From Marsupella aquatica (taxonomy: Eukaryota > Marchantiophyta), in contig OZ316896.1 in assembly GCA_973895155.1 (NCBI GenBank), forward strand, positions 16,926,001 through 16,990,000: a stretch of 64,000 nucleotides of DNA, written 5' to 3'. The notes below the pieces were generated by a model that did no database searches, was not told the origin of the DNA, and worked only from the letters and a program-made list of their open reading frames with translations. Position numbers and translations under genes: made by a program. How positions within the stretch are numbered: the stretch's first letter is position 1; every line of letters starts with the position of its first letter. Shown here piece after piece: positions 13,210 to 25,525 of this stretch.

Positions 13210-14130
13210 GTTTATACAGAGCTCGGATTCATGGTTAAGAGCCTTTGTTATGAGCCGTAACTCTTGTGGGGAACATAGGTTACCCGAGGGTACCCATTTC
13301 TTCTCCATGGTACTATTCTGATGATCTTGTGCCCCAAAATACATAACCCAAAATCTGTTTTAGCACAAAAATTATACATGAGGTGCGTTGGATATATGGG
13401 CAAATTCATGGTTATGAGCCCTAATTTCTGTACTGAATGCAGGTTATGGGTGTGTAATCATTTTTGGAGGTACCTGTTATTCCCATAATTTCTTGCCCCA
13501 AAGTAACCTTTTTCTGGAGAGTAATTATTTACTATAATGGAGATCTGGGCAAGAATTCTAGCCTAAACCCTGCTCATAGAAAACTCAGAAAAATTTCCCA
13601 ACTGCCTTGGTCTGGTTTTTTTTTTTTCACTTTCTGTTCACATGGTTACAGGCCAGTAACCCCAGACCAGATCACCTTTATCATATACTTAACTCTTGTG
13701 TCGAACAGAGGTTAGCCAATTAGGGAAACCATTATTTTCTAGTCCATTCTGCTATTCTGATGATCTTGAATGTGCCCCTAATTCTATAACTGGATAACCT
13801 TTTTCTCAAAACTTAGACATGGAAACTGATGTGACGCATGGGCAGATTCATGGTCATTAGCCTTAACTCTTGCGCGAAATAAAGGTTACCCTTTCTTGTG
13901 CCCCAAACTTTATGACCAGATAACCGTTTTCCACACAAAAATTACACATGAAAACCAGTGTGATGTATGGGCAAATTCATGGTTATGATCATTAACTCGT
14001 GTGCGTAACAAATGTTACCAGATGGTAAACATTATACTCCATGCTGCTATTGCGATAATCTTGTGCCCCAGAAACTTTTTTCCACACCAAAAGTACTTAT
14101 GAAAACAAATGTGATGTAAGGCTAGAGTTC
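13210..14130. repeat. degenerate tandem repeat, about 130-210 bp units
   Basis: Five or so diverged units share the phrases attcatggttatgagcc, taactcttgtg, aaggttaccc, gatgatcttgtgcccca and aaaattacacatga. Examples begin near 13212, 13401, 13630, 13842 and 13972. Spacing is irregular, which suggests an old minisatellite with internal deletions. It has no coding content. Confidence 0.7.
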
Positions 14131-14284
14131 TACTCTGTAACCCTGCTTTGGGAGTGTTTGAAAAAGCTTCCTGAGTGGTGCCTCTGCCACTGGTCAACTT
14201 GTTCTCACATTTCAAATGCAGGACGTAATCCCCCCCCCCTAGGCCTTTAATCCTATAGTTAATCCCCTGGTTAACCTGGCTCAT

Positions 14285-14500
14285 GGATTATAGTCCACCA
14301 TGTGTAAGTGAATTCCATGGTGAAGTGCAAGCAGTTCAGGTAGTCGTCTAATATTATAGAAAATTTATTTTGTAATTGCACCCAATAATGTGGTATGCAT
14401 AAGTGTAAGGCAACCGCCACTGAACAACAAATACTGGCACGAAACCACAAATATATCAGTGCGTCTCCATGTATAAGTTGTACACATGCATTTATCAAGA
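14285..14500 (+). repeat. dispersed AT-rich repeat, copy 1
   Basis: Shares an ordered series with copies near 19515 and 43850: a catgg start, tagtcgtctaatatta, an A/T-rich block, aagtgtaag, cactgaa, a tactggcac-like piece, then tgcatttatca. No ORF. Probably a non-autonomous element or an old repeat; the ends are not defined. Confidence 0.55.
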
Positions 14501-15001
14501 TCTTTAGCTCTTGATTCAATGACAAATAAGAGACCAGGCAGGGTCCACATAACTAGTCTTACTTGTTCAGTGAGAGACTTGGTCAGATATTGACAGCACA
14601 ATGTTTCTAGATGAAATGGATGGATCATCTTGTATATGAACTAAGTCTGAAGCAATAGCAACGGTTCAATCGGACTGCAACTACTGTAAGCGAGTATAAA
14701 TCGAATTGTAATGTGTCCCTAGCTCTATCGAAGTGCAACTGTTGCCCTTGCTAAATTAACGATCATGGAGTACCCAACAGTTAATCTGTAGTACATGCAG
14801 CATAGCCAACTTCCTACATGTACCCTCCCTCGGCCCAAACCTGTAGAGGAGAAACTAGCCTGATTGCCCATTCCTTGAACGTAAGTAGAGATGAAGACAA
14901 AAAAATTGTGCAAAAAAAAAAGAAATCTGTGGTATCTCTTGTTTACATTTGCCCCATCCTTGTTTTTTTTCACCCTCACTTTGTCCTTATTTAGACTCCA
15001 C

Positions 15002-15081
15002 TTTTGTACTTATATTTGAGCTCAATTTTGTACTTATATTTGAGTTCAATTTTGTACTTATATTTGAGTTCAATTTTGTCC
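15002..15081 (+). repeat. 24-bp tandem repeat, about 3.3 copies
   Basis: Three nearly identical units, TTTTGTACTTATATTTGAGY plus TCAA, begin at 15002, 15026 and 15050. A partial fourth starts at 15074. Confidence 0.9.
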
Positions 15082-17976
15082 ATATCTGGAGTTAAGGTCT
15101 AGAGGCAGTCTGGAGGCTTCACTGACCCTAGCCCTTGAAAGTGGGTTATGTTAGCGATTTATTAGTAAGATATGAGAAAGTGAACTCTGGTCGACCAAGG
15201 AGATGTCACAATGTGGAATTGCCATATGTGAGCGTATTGCTGCCAACAACTCTCTTCAAGTAAATGGCAGGTGGACTTGGGGGTGGGCTAGTGCATGAGG
15301 TCCTGATTGACATATGACATCAATGAATTCATATACAGCTAGCTCATAATATCCGAAGAATTAATAGCAAGATCAGAAATTAAGAGAACAAAGCCCACAA
15401 TCGGTTTTGGAAAGAGCAGAAAATTATGAAACCATTTTCTTCAAACTTTTCAGATTGGCATGTAGTTTAGTAGTAAGTGTACAGCTATGCATTTGATAAT
15501 CTGAAACTAATGCTACCGATTACATATCGTTTCAGTACGGGGATTGAAACTGGCGCAGCTAACTGTCCTAGATTGACAGATCAATATCAGCGAAACGACT
15601 TGCATTGCATTTTCTCATTACGGTCTTCTGTACTTCTACTTCACTTCCCCTGTGTTCACAGTGCCAGCAACCGACCCAACAGTCAGCCAATCAATCAATT
15701 CATCATTCCTGTTGCCCAACTTCACCTCCCAGTGCAACGTATTGTACTGGGAACGGAACGAAGCTATAATGCTCGATCTCCCTCCTTTCTACCGCTGTCT
15801 CTCTCTCTCTCTCGATCTCGCCCTCTCGTTTTATCAAATCCTTCATGATTGTTTGTTTGCTGGGTGGTGGCGATGGACGGCCACAAGCTAAAGACGAACC
15901 AGTTGCTGTGCAATGATCGACAACAATACGCACTCTCATGGACGCCAATTCCTGTGCTTGCTTGGACTTGCTCCTCGATCCCGAGACCAGCCTATCGCAG
16001 AGTATGATGTCGAGTAAAAAAGGAGTCCCCGGTGAAGGCACGACCCCTCTCTTCTAGATTGGAGTCTCTGTTGTCTGGTCGATTGCTCAATCAAATTCCC
16101 TTGAGCTGCCGTGTCTGCCTCAAAATTGCCCTGGCCAAATGAATCCGGTTGGAAATGATACTTTAATCATCAAGTCTAGATTGCAATCGATCAGTGAGTG
16201 AAATTTCAAAACTTATAACCCAGAATGTGGATGCATGGAGATACTCATATTTTCCAGTATCTATTGACAGATTGCACACCAGGTATTACTCTAGGACCAT
16301 GCATCCAAATTATTATACCAAACATTCACCAGCGAGACATTATGTGGATCACTCCGACCTGGAATCGTCCCAACTACCCGCCATACTTCCATGCTTGTTT
16401 CTAGCCACAGAGAATGCTGGGTGTAATTATCTTTCAGGTGTTTTGTGGCCATCATTCTTAGGCGGGAGAGTTCCTTGTAAACTTGAGCAATAGACATAAT
16501 TGAATTTCGATGGAGCTCTGCATAATTAATTGTGATGACTATGTACATATGCCCATCTTAGCGATTTGCGAAAGGGCACATTAAACTAGAACAATATAAT
16601 TTGTAGCGTTCAACGGTTCCTTTCGGTACTCGCACCACTCCAGTTCAAACAAACACTTTTGATGACTTTCAAAGAGTGTTCGATAATCGCAACAGCAATC
16701 TTTACTGTCTTGACCCAATCAGTAAGATACAATTGGTCCCACAGCGCCCACAAAACTAAACGAGCTACGTACTGTCAATGTGTAACTAAGCAGATTAATC
16801 CTGGTTTGGTGCGAGTCTCGAGCCAATGATGGCATACATATGTCCGATTCTCAAGTCGGAGCGAATTCAGAGCGCATGCAGAATAGGTAATTTTCTACAC
16901 CGTCCTCCGGTCCCAATTAAATCTTTGAAGCGGAAATGGACAGCAAGTTTTCAATCACCAGCACTTCGGCAGTTGTCGTGAGTGTATAATTGGCGCTGGC
17001 CGATAACTCTCCTCAAGCTAGCAAACGCCGGGTAGATTGCAGTGCGTATGCTAAAAACCATTAGACTTGAAACATGCAGCAGCTCGATGCCTGAAGAACG
17101 AATTAAGAGGCACTTTCCAGAAGGAAACCCCAGTGGTTCCTGGACCAGCACGTATGAGACCATTTTCCCTCGAGAAATCGTCCAAGTCATATGCAACTGC
17201 TCCCGTCAGTCGTAAGTCTACAGTAAAACCCTACAAAGCAAGCTCAGAAGAATTTCAGTCTAGAGCAGTGGCAGAGCTTCCCGTCAAGACTTTCAAACAC
17301 TGACTGCCAATTCATAAAGTTGCCGAGGTCTGAAGAGCAAAATCAAATTCACAATGCCTTCCAAGACTTGTAAAACTCTCACATGCAATAGAGTGCTTGT
17401 ATTCAGGAGAAAAACAGGATCATGTACTTACTAGGTAATATGATTATTACATGAGTTGAGACCTGAACACCTGTTGTTCAGCCTGCAATCCGATTTTTGA
17501 TCATGTCTGCCATAAATCTATCGAGATGTCTGTTCACCTCACCAAAAAGATGACAGAACTCTGGTCGGCTTTGCATTCGCTGTCTCATGAAAGCTACATT
17601 TAGAAGCTAACATACATTTCATCTAAAACTCAGCTGATTGTCCCGATCGATACTCTCAAAAGTTCTAGCTCTATTCTGACGATTGTTCATCCATTTGTCT
17701 TCTGGATGTAGAAGAGTAACGATACCATCAGTGAACCAAAAATTAATTGACAGCTCGATCTACTTGTTCTCTAGAGAGCGGGAAGAAAGTCATCTGCCGA
17801 AGAGCAAGGACAGACGGTCACCAAAATTGGATACCTTCGGTGAATCTTCAACGACGAAGGCTACCTTCCACGGTTCCACTGCTCTGTTCAGCGAGGAGAG
17901 ACCATGCATATCGTCCGGCCATCGGAAGACAATTCACCAGTCATAAACTGACTAGTAATATAGGCAGCTGAACTAC
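15082..17976. other. intergenic, no gene recognised
   Basis: No recognisable coding sequence. A CT-rich run lies near 15780-15825. The last few hundred bases before 17976 are probably the 3' flank of the calmodulin-like gene. Confidence 0.45.
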
Positions 17977-18690
17977 CTAGTCATGCATTGCCATCATCAT
18001 ATCCACGAATTCCTCGTAATTAATGTGGCCATCTCCATCGAAATCGGCTTCCCGAATCATTTCATCAACCTCCTCGTCAGTCACCTCTTCGCCCAAGCTG
18101 GTCATCACATTACGCAGCTCCGTGGCATCTATCAAACCACTCTCGTCCGTGTCAAAGACACGGAAAGCCTCCCTATGCTCCTCCTCCAAATGCTTGCGTT
18201 CCACTCTCTGATTGATGGTCACAAGTCGCAGAAACTCTGTAAGCTCTATCATCCCATTCCCATCTGCATCGACTTCGTTTATCATGTCGCGCAATTCTGT
18301 CTCCGTGGGCTTCTGGCCGAGCGATCCCATGACAATACCGAGCTCTTTGGTGCTGATGCTGCCATCTCCGTCCTTGTCGAAGAGATCGAAAGCCTCCTCA
18401 AAATGATTGATTGGGTCATCCTCCGGCAGCCTGTGTTCTGCCTCCTTCTTGCTACATCTGTAGTAGCTTCTACCGCTTCTAAAGTGGTCATGACTGCTGC
18501 TGCTTGAGTGGGAGCAGCTTTCGTTACGGATGCTGAACTCGATCTTCTTGCAATTGCTCAAGATGGCATCACTAGAATTTTCTTCGTCAAGTTCTTCATA
18601 GGCGCTCACCTTTGCATGATGCTTCCTTGCCTGCTGCGGCCCTCCAACGCAGGCAAACAACCTGGGTAGACTAAACCTCATGATTCTCAT
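17977..18690 (-). CDS. calmodulin-like protein with four EF-hands
   Basis: Single-exon reading frame of 237 residues with no lesion. Residues 1-90 form a Ser/Lys/His-rich extension without a known domain. Four EF-hands follow, with 12-residue loops at 105-116 ([12 protein letters not shown]), 141-152 ([12 protein letters not shown]), 180-191 ([12 protein letters not shown]) and 216-227 ([12 protein letters not shown]). All have acidic residues at loop positions 1, 3 and 12, so all four should bind calcium; loop 3 has Glu-Ser at positions 4-5 in place of a Gly-containing pair. Calmodulin itself has 149 residues, so this is a plant CML with an N-terminal extension. It likely acts as a calcium sensor relaying to target proteins. 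The upstream ATG is used; a second Met at residue 4 is also possible. Confidence 0.92.
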   Translation of the reverse strand: MRIMRFSLPRLFACVGGPQQARKHHAKVSAYEELDEENSSDAILSNCKKIEFSIRNESCSHSSSSSHDHFRSGRSYYRCSKKEAEHRLPEDDPINHFEEAFDLFDKDGDGSISTKELGIVMGSLGQKPTETELRDMINEVDADGNGMIELTEFLRLVTINQRVERKHLEEEHREAFRVFDTDESGLIDATELRNVMTSLGEEVTDEEVDEMIREADFDGDGHINYEEFVDMMMAMHD

Positions 18691-19514
18691 GAATGAAACT
18701 CTTAATTAACGTGTGGGCGGCCAGTCGATTTATCCAGGAACAAATTCTGGGTTTAAAATCTCAGCTCTCCGTTCTTGTTTAGACTCTATTAAAGAAACGC
18801 ATGCATTCCGACTTTTTCGATTGCCTTTCCAGCATGATATACCTCTCTCGATTCCAGCTCATGGCCTGAAAGTAACATCAACATGCATCTGAAAGTCTCC
18901 GACGTCAACGTTTTGTTGTTTAGGAGTTCAATCTATCAAAGTCTATAATTGTTCTCGAAAGTGACGTGACACAGCACTGCCCTCTGTTAGAAAAGGTTCA
19001 CCATATGCAGTAGGCCGGTAAGAGCTACCGAAGCATCCACCATCAATATTAGGCATGAGTGAATCGAGTCACTCCATTTATAAAACTCTCTTCAACTCTC
19101 AATGAAACAAGCATTCACACTTTCCAAACTCTTGAATTCGACGCTCATCAACTGTCCATGAAATATACTGCATTCCACAGTCTCGAAATCCTGGAAATCT
19201 GTAACACTCTTCGATCGTCACTCAATGTTTTCGTTGTTCGCTTAGGCAAATGGATCAGTGACTTTATTCTCATATATATACGAATCGTCAAACATCATTC
19301 TGTCTTCGTCTATTCGAACCTTCAAGAGAAACAAAGAGATTACAAGTCTCAAGTGCAAAGCACCCACCTAACAAACGAACCACAAAAGACGCAAAATACA
19401 GTTATCTCGAAGTCTCAAACAGACAAGAAATGTACCCAAAGGGAGTCTCTACACTCATTATTGGGATTATTGGGAGGCTTTACAAAACGTTCTGGTACAG
19501 TCCACGTGTCTAAT
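18691..19514. other. 5' flank of the calmodulin-like gene
   Basis: No other gene seen. It should hold the promoter of the reverse-strand gene. An ACGT core (reverse strand CACACGTTAATT) lies close to the start at about 18700-18715, but it is too weak to call a site. Confidence 0.4.
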
Positions 19515-19705
19515 TGCATGCTGGCACTCCGTGGGTAGGTGCAGGCAGGTCATGGAGTCCCCTAATATTCCAGCTTTTTTATTTTTTGAATTTACCAAAA
19601 AATGCAGTTTTCATAAGTGCATCTGGACCCTCACTGAACAGGAAATTGCAAGACAGTGCATTTCTGCCTGTAAGTGCACACATCCATTTATCAGTTACTG
19701 ACTAA
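19515..19705 (+). repeat. dispersed AT-rich repeat, copy 2
   Basis: Aligns by eye with the copy near 43850: ggtcatggagtcccctaata, then gaatttaccaaaaaatgcag, ataagtgcatctgg and ctcactgaac, all in the same order. No coding content. Confidence 0.6.
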
Positions 19706-20039
19706 AAAGAGTACACGAGGTCCAGACCAGGTGCAAAGAGTACACGAATAGAGTCCTTACATGCACTTGTCCCCCGACTTGTCCAGTTTGAAAGAGGTTA
19801 GGTTAGGAGGACTTTAGGGTGTTGGACCTAACAGCAAGTTCATGGTTACATCACAATGCCAGATGCAATGCCAAAATCCCAAACTTGGAGTAATTAATTG
19901 AGAGGGCTGCAAGCTAGACAATGAGCATGGAGGTCAGGCTTAGGGTGGAGGTGGTTGAGCCCCAATTTCTTTATTTAAGTGCAAGAACTGCATATATGTG
20001 TACATTGTGCACAGTACGTTATGTAGTCATGCACATACC

Positions 20040-20690
20040 TCAAAGTGCATAAACTGAACTCCCGTCTTGCATATATATTACTGAAACTTGTGGTGGCCCA
20101 CACTCATACTCCCCAGCCGATGGTGCCACAAAGTACATTCGCCCAATGCTAAACCCTTGCTGACGCGGAGACCATTTCCGTAGAGCCTTGTTCCACGTCA
20201 CTCCATTCGTGAGGGAAATTAGTGTACGTGACATGGCGTGCCGATTCAAACATCGCATTTGTCTTGAACCATCCTGTCAAAGTGGTATCCCTGTCCGACT
20301 CCCTTTCAACCACATCTATGATGTCTGCATCTTCATTGAACATCACTGCCTGCTCTCTTTCACAATGCACTTGGAGACGTTGGACAGAAGTACTACTCTC
20401 TGCCATTTTAAATTGGAAAATCCGTCACGTCCCTTCCGCCGCAGACACGTAACGGGCATCAAGATGTGTTTTGATTTCATCCCGTGACTCTCCAACTTCC
20501 ACCGTCGCCCGATCATGCCCCTTATATACATACTTGTATAAGTACTTAATCGCCTTAATGGAACAACAAATCTCCACGTTAATGTGAGCATTGTATTTCA
20601 TGCTCAAGTATGGGTTATAGGGAACAACCCACCTGTTGTCAAACCTAAATCCATTATTGTCCTTGCTGAATGACTGGCCATTGTCTGGGC
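20040..20690 (-). pseudogene. Helitron helicase-like (Rep/Hel N-terminal region) fragment
   Basis: Reading down from 20690, the reverse strand gives DNRWVVPYNPYLSMKYNAHI, then KYLYKYVYKGHDRA, LDARYVSAAEG, RIFQFKM, VMFNEDADI, TGWFKTNAMFESARHVTYTN, and WNKALRKWSPRQQGFSIGRM followed by YFVAPSAGE. This is the conserved Helitron_like_N to helicase linker region found in plant Helitrons. An in-frame TGA at 20425-20427 replaces the Trp of WRIF, and a frameshift lies near 20200. The 5' limit at about 20690 coincides with the start of a direct repeat; the Rep HUH motif, the helicase proper and Helitron termini (TC...CTRR) were not found. It is a truncated relic. Confidence 0.88.
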
Positions 20691-20979
20691 CGCTTACTTG
20701 GCTTTGGCCGCCCCAATGCCGAGACCCCTTGGGGCAACGGCACGGCTCGGCCGACTTTTCAACAGGCCTTTTTTCCTACCCCTTGCATCCCCCAACCCCA
20801 TTGGTAACCCCAGATTTTTGGTTACTTTAAGCATTTATATTTAACTTAAAGTAGCCAAGGCCGCTTACTTGGCTTTGGCCGCCCCAATGCCGAGACCCCT
20901 TGGGGCAATGGCACGGCTCGGCCAACTTTTCAACAGACCTTTTTTCCTACCCCTTGCATCCCCCAACCCCATTGGTACC
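20688..20979 (+). repeat. direct repeat, about 120 bp twice, 171-bp offset
   Basis: The block from ggccgcttacttggctttgg to aaccccattggta occurs at about 20688-20808 and again at 20859-20979 with only a few differences. The 51-bp spacer contains an imperfect inverted repeat (ggttactttaag / cttaaagtagcc). The first copy begins where the Helitron coding fragment stops, so it marks an insertion or rearrangement junction. Confidence 0.85.
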
Positions 20980-21159
20980 TCATCCAAGCTTGCTCGGCTC
21001 CTTACTTGCTAACGCCATGCCCCCTTGGGGTGGTGGTGCGGTTTGGAGAGCTTGGATGTTTGAGAGTAAGTGGTGGTCCCCTCATATATACTTCTGGGGA
21101 CCTGCCACCCCTGACCACGTTTGGTCCGATAGTTTTGGCCCCCAACCCATGCGTTTTCA

Positions 21160-22230
21160 GTGCAAAACGGAGTTCGAGGTTGCGGCGAGGTCGCGGTGAG
21201 AGGGAGGGGAGGGGAGACCAACGGAGTCCGAGGTTGCGGCGAGGTCGCGGTGAGAGGGAGGGGAGGGGAGACCGTAGCATGGCGAGGGGGAGGGAAGGCG
21301 AGGTCGGGCGAGGCCGAGGTCGCGGTGAGGAGGAGGGGAGGCCGTGGCTGTGGCGAGGCGCAAGGGGATGGCGAGGGGAGGGCGAGCGCCACTCGCGACG
21401 CCTGGTGAGGCGCTGCAAGGCGCGAGGGGAGGGTGAGGGTCACGGCGAGGGGGAGGGGAGGCGAGGTCGGGCGAGGGGGGGGAGGCCGCCAAGGGAGGCC
21501 AGCGTCTGGGTGAGCGGGGCGGGGTGGGGCGGGGAGGGCAGGGCCACCGCGGCCCTCGCTGGTCGAGGCGCGGGGTGGGGAGGCGAGGTCGGGCGAGGGG
21601 GTGGAGGCCGCCAAGGGAGGCCGGCGTCTGGGTGAGCGGGGCGGGGCGGGGCGGGGCGGGGAGGGCAGGGCCGCCGCGGCCCTCACTGGTCGAGGCGCGG
21701 GGTGGGGAGGCGAGGTCGGGCGAGCGGGGGAGGCCGCCAAGGGAGGCCGGCGTCTGGGTGAGCGGGGCGGGGCGGGGAGGGCAGGGCCGCCGCGGCCCTC
21801 GCTGGTCGAGGCGCGGGGCGGGGAGGAGGACAGGCGGGGAGGGGATGCAAGGCGCTGCGAGGCGCGAGGGGAGGGCGAGGGTCACGGCGAGGGGGAGGTC
21901 AAGCGAGGTTGGGCAAGGGGGAGGGGAGGCCGCCAGGAGAGGCCGGCATTTGGGCGAGAGGGGCGGGGTGCGGCGGGAAGGGCAGGGGCGGGCCAGGGGA
22001 GGAGGAGGAGGCCATGGCAGGCGAGGCCGTGGTGAGGAGGCAGGCGAGGCCGTCGAGGGCTGGCGAGTCAGGGCTCGCTGGTCGAGGTGCGGGCGGGGAC
22101 GGCAGGGCAGGGGCATGAAGGCCAGGCGCGGGGCAGGGGAGGAGGAGGCCGTGGCGGGGCGAGGCCGTCGGCTGCTGCAGGCGCGGCCATTTTTTGGTTG
22201 GGCGGGGGACAGTGGATGCAGGGTGGTCGC
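21160..22230 (+). repeat. very GC-rich minisatellite block with G-runs
   Basis: A 54-bp unit repeats about twice at 21170-21275. Then three units of 122-127 bp start at 21461, 21583 and 21710. Each includes gcgaggtcgggcgagg, gaggccgccaagggaggccg, gcgtctgggtgagcggggcg and ccctcrctggtcgaggcgcg. The + strand is G-rich, with five or more GGGG runs at 21637-21662. The long open frames on both strands are a by-product of the base composition (few A/T, so few stops) and are not treated as genes. Confidence 0.85.
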
Positions 22231-22962
22231 GACGGTGTTTTCCTCTTCCTTCTTTTACCGAGGCGACAGGAGCTCAGTGCGGGGCGACACTGAATCGTAG
22301 CGGCAAAAGGGAGGATTGGTTTTTTATCCCTTGATATTGCTTTCAGTTTTTGCCGTTTCTGTTTTTTTGGGCCGCCAAATTTGAATGACGACCACGACGT
22401 TTTTTGGCGCAACCTTGTATTATAGTTTCTGATTAAACTATGATTCCAGCAGTCTAGTGAGTCCCGGATGAGCATGAAATTATCGATCACCCAATTCGAT
22501 CACATCCTTGATGTTATTTAATATAGAAAGCAGAGGACACCAACCATGATTCATCTGTCGCTACCTGAAAAGCCAAATTGTCAATTACGACAACCATCGG
22601 ATCGGATCGGATCGGATCGGATTTGGATCTGACCTGAAATTTGTCATCTGGCTTGCCAACTGAGAAGAGACATTGATGTGAATAATCAGATTTGTTGTAT
22701 ATAATCGAGGGAGTCTATTGCCATTTGACCATCGATCTGAAAAGATGTTTGAGTAATCGACCAGGAAGGGCATAATCAGGACATGCAATATAACCTATCA
22801 TGCCGCCGATTTTGTTGCGGAAGAGTAATTGCATGTGAAAGAAATATTTCATATCCAGAGCTAAATATTTATTCCTCTTAATCTCGACGTGAAAGATCAG
22901 ATTGCTCTAATTTTCTGACGGAGAATTCTATGCCTTTAAGAGCTACGTAGATGCCCTCTTGA
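22231..22962. other. non-coding, with a (GGATC)n microsatellite
   Basis: No gene seen. A short perfect tandem array of about five GGATC/CGGAT units lies at about 22597-22622. Confidence 0.6.
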
Positions 22963-23090
22963 GTTCCGCTTACTTTCCTGTCTCAGTGGCTCAGTTCTTC
23001 AGTAAAAGTAGGGTACATATGATCTAGTTCCGCTTACTTTCCTGTCTCAGTGGCTCAGTTCTTCAGTAGAAGTAGGGTACATATGATCTG
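22963..23090 (+). repeat. 64-bp tandem duplication
   Basis: Units 22963-23026 and 23027-23090 are identical except for about two bases (taaaag versus tagaag, and the last base). This indicates a recent duplication. Confidence 0.93.
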
Positions 23091-23462
23091 ATTGCACATC
23101 TAGTGCAATTTATCTGCTGTAATATCTATACAGATCCGACACCTCTGCAAGGAGCTACAGACGATACAACTAAACATCTCTACCTACTATTAATATGATT
23201 TAACGAGTACATAAGAGACAACTGCAGCTCTCCACGCACTGAGATACACCCCAAGGGAGGCGCATCGATCTTCACTAATTAAAACACAAATATCGCTTAG
23301 CCACGCCAATCCAGTAGCAACCGCCTGACGGTCTCTGTGACCTTAAATGCTGCACTCTGAAACCGGGAAAACTACATATGAACTCAGACCTCGTCCTCCC
23401 TGATGCTAATGCTGTGACTGCGCCAACCGATCAATCGTCAGGCCTTGTTCAACCTCGATCCC

Positions 23463-23945
23463 ATGGCCCACAACGGAATACTTGTCCTCTCCCTGTTACT
23501 AGTCCTCGCTCTGGCTGCAGCAGCGGCCAGAGGCGAATGGCCTCGCCGCCTGGGTGAGATCGAGAAGAGTGAATTGCTCTCAGACAGCACGGAAGAAATC
23601 ATATGTGCAATTTCTGTGAACGGGACTTATCGATTCCTCGCATTTCCCATCCACCGGTCATCAGCAGGATTGAATGCTGCATACCCGCACTGCTACGGCG
23701 TCAACGATCACGATGGTCCAGGCGGTACCATTTCTGGGGTGTTGTGTTTGATTGCACTGAAAAGTGCCGTTTTAGTCTGCTACTGCTACCAACGTTGCCT
23801 TTTAAGTGTAGCAGGCAGGCATTCGGGTCAAGTAGTTTCGCTCCCGAGAATCGAGTCACTGCACAGTTACTTCATGCATCGATCATCTTGAGCAGAGATT
23901 TGCACCTATGATGAGTCTGGAAATGTCCTCGACGATGCAATCGTA
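23463..23945 (+). pseudogene. small secreted protein remnant, possibly S1-like
   Basis: From the ATG at 23463 the frame begins with a clear signal-peptide pattern (ILVLSLLLVLALAAAAARG, residues 5-23), then about 60 residues including NAAYPHCYGVNDHDGPGG. In another frame just downstream, FWGVVFDC follows. This order (a hydrophobic strand, HC followed by an acidic/Gly turn, then FWG and C) resembles plant S1 self-incompatibility homologues, but it needs a frameshift and is weak. A diverged copy of the 3' part (atcgagtcact through gacgatgcaatc) recurs at about 24000-24110. Treat the function as unknown. Confidence 0.3.
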
Positions 23946-24119
23946 AGTTACCATAATTGTGTATACTTCAATCTGTGCACGTCAAGTCGTTTCCGCGCCG
24001 AGGATCGAGTCACTTCACAGCTCAGTGCCTACTTGCATCGACCATTGTGCGGAGGGATGGTTGACTGCGTCTGCGTGTGATCTTGCGACGCCCTAGACGA
24101 TGCAATCCTAGTTGAACAC

Positions 24120-25525
24120 CATATATATTGTCAGTCAGAAGAAACCCAAGATAGAGTTCTGCCTTCTGGTCACCCACTAGGCTAGAACACCATAACTATC
24201 ATCAGCTATGGTACTCATGCGCAACTATATATCTATCTACTGTAGATTGATCGATCGGAAGATTAGGGGAGAAATAATGGATTCGGTGATGGTTGCTGAC
24301 AGCAGCTTGCGCACTGAAAACTAAAAGCCCACAGTATCATTAAAGGCCGGTCTCATTCTTTTGCATCTAAGTTTAGAATCCTTTGTTCCCGTTCCCGAGC
24401 ATCATGTTTACACACCTTAATTAGTGAGTTCCTTTTGTATGCCCGTTTGTATGGTTGTATCATTTCTACAAATCTTACAAATAACTCGAGTATCAAACAA
24501 ATCCCAACCAAAGATTCAATTACATTAAATCATACTAGACTGACGACCGCAGTTTGGAGTTGAGGGAGTTCTCTAGATTTTTCTATAGTTAGTTTAGTTT
24601 AGTTCAGCGAGGATCGAGACCGGAAAAGACATGCATGCTTGCAGATTCGTAAGACGGAGCCTTGTGAAAGAGATGACCGATAAGCTCGAGACTTATTATT
24701 GGATTGTTTATTACTGTAGTGCGTCCACGATTCCACGTTGGGTTTTCAGGCGCTCCATTCGCAATGATGGCAAGAGCGGTGTGTGGAGAACGAACTGGCG
24801 TTGGAAATCCGATTGGAAAATTCGGTGCAGCTGTGTTATAATTTCATCATTGCATGCCTGAGGAAAAATCCAGTTCAATCCAAAGTACCTCTTCAGTGCA
24901 ATTAGAGAATGAGGAATGAATTCACTAGTACAAACGATTAATTGGGAGCGAGTCAGATTGATCCACGGATACATATCGACTGTGGCCAATTGTAAGACGT
25001 GAGCGGTGATGTACGTCTTGGATTCATCGTGGCCAAGATTTGAATCAAATGAATTTCAGAATGAACCGGACCCCTAACAGTAGATTATCGTGAAAGACAC
25101 ACAGAGAGAGCACTGCGTTCGTGCGAAAGTGCTCGAGCTGAGTTCGTTTCCTTGGAGACGGAGCTGAGGTTGCTTTGTATCGAGAGAAAGCTTTAGCCAT
25201 ACGTAGTTCAATAGTGGCAGGAGGACGGAAGAGAGAAAAGAATGGGAAAGAGTCAGTGGAGTCGGAAAGATTCCATCATTTTCTCTGCGGAAGGCAGTCC
25301 ACGGAGGGTTTGCGTGGCAGTTCTGGTAACTATGTACGCACAGTTCCATTCGTTGATCCTTCAGCCAGCAGCGGCATCAATTCTGCAACTTCTTACTGGA
25401 ATCTGCTCGCGGTGAATCGACGTTCGTTGGGTCCACATACGAAGGAACTGCTACAACCTCTCGCATGCAGCTGGCAAGCCGGCCAACACCAATGTGTGAA
25501 CTGTAGGGAGCTGTCTAGGACTAAA
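24120..25525. other. intergenic, no gene recognised
   Basis: Only short open frames of no recognised family. Confidence 0.45.

Noticed and set aside
12904-13344. 146-codon reverse-strand frame
   Set aside because: No family resemblance, and it overlaps equally open frames and the start of a repeat array.
21006-22300. Very long overlapping open frames on both strands (up to about 320 codons)
   Set aside because: They coincide with a GC-rich repeat that has almost no A/T and so almost no stop codons. The translations are Pro/Arg/Ala or Gly/Arg low-complexity repeats.
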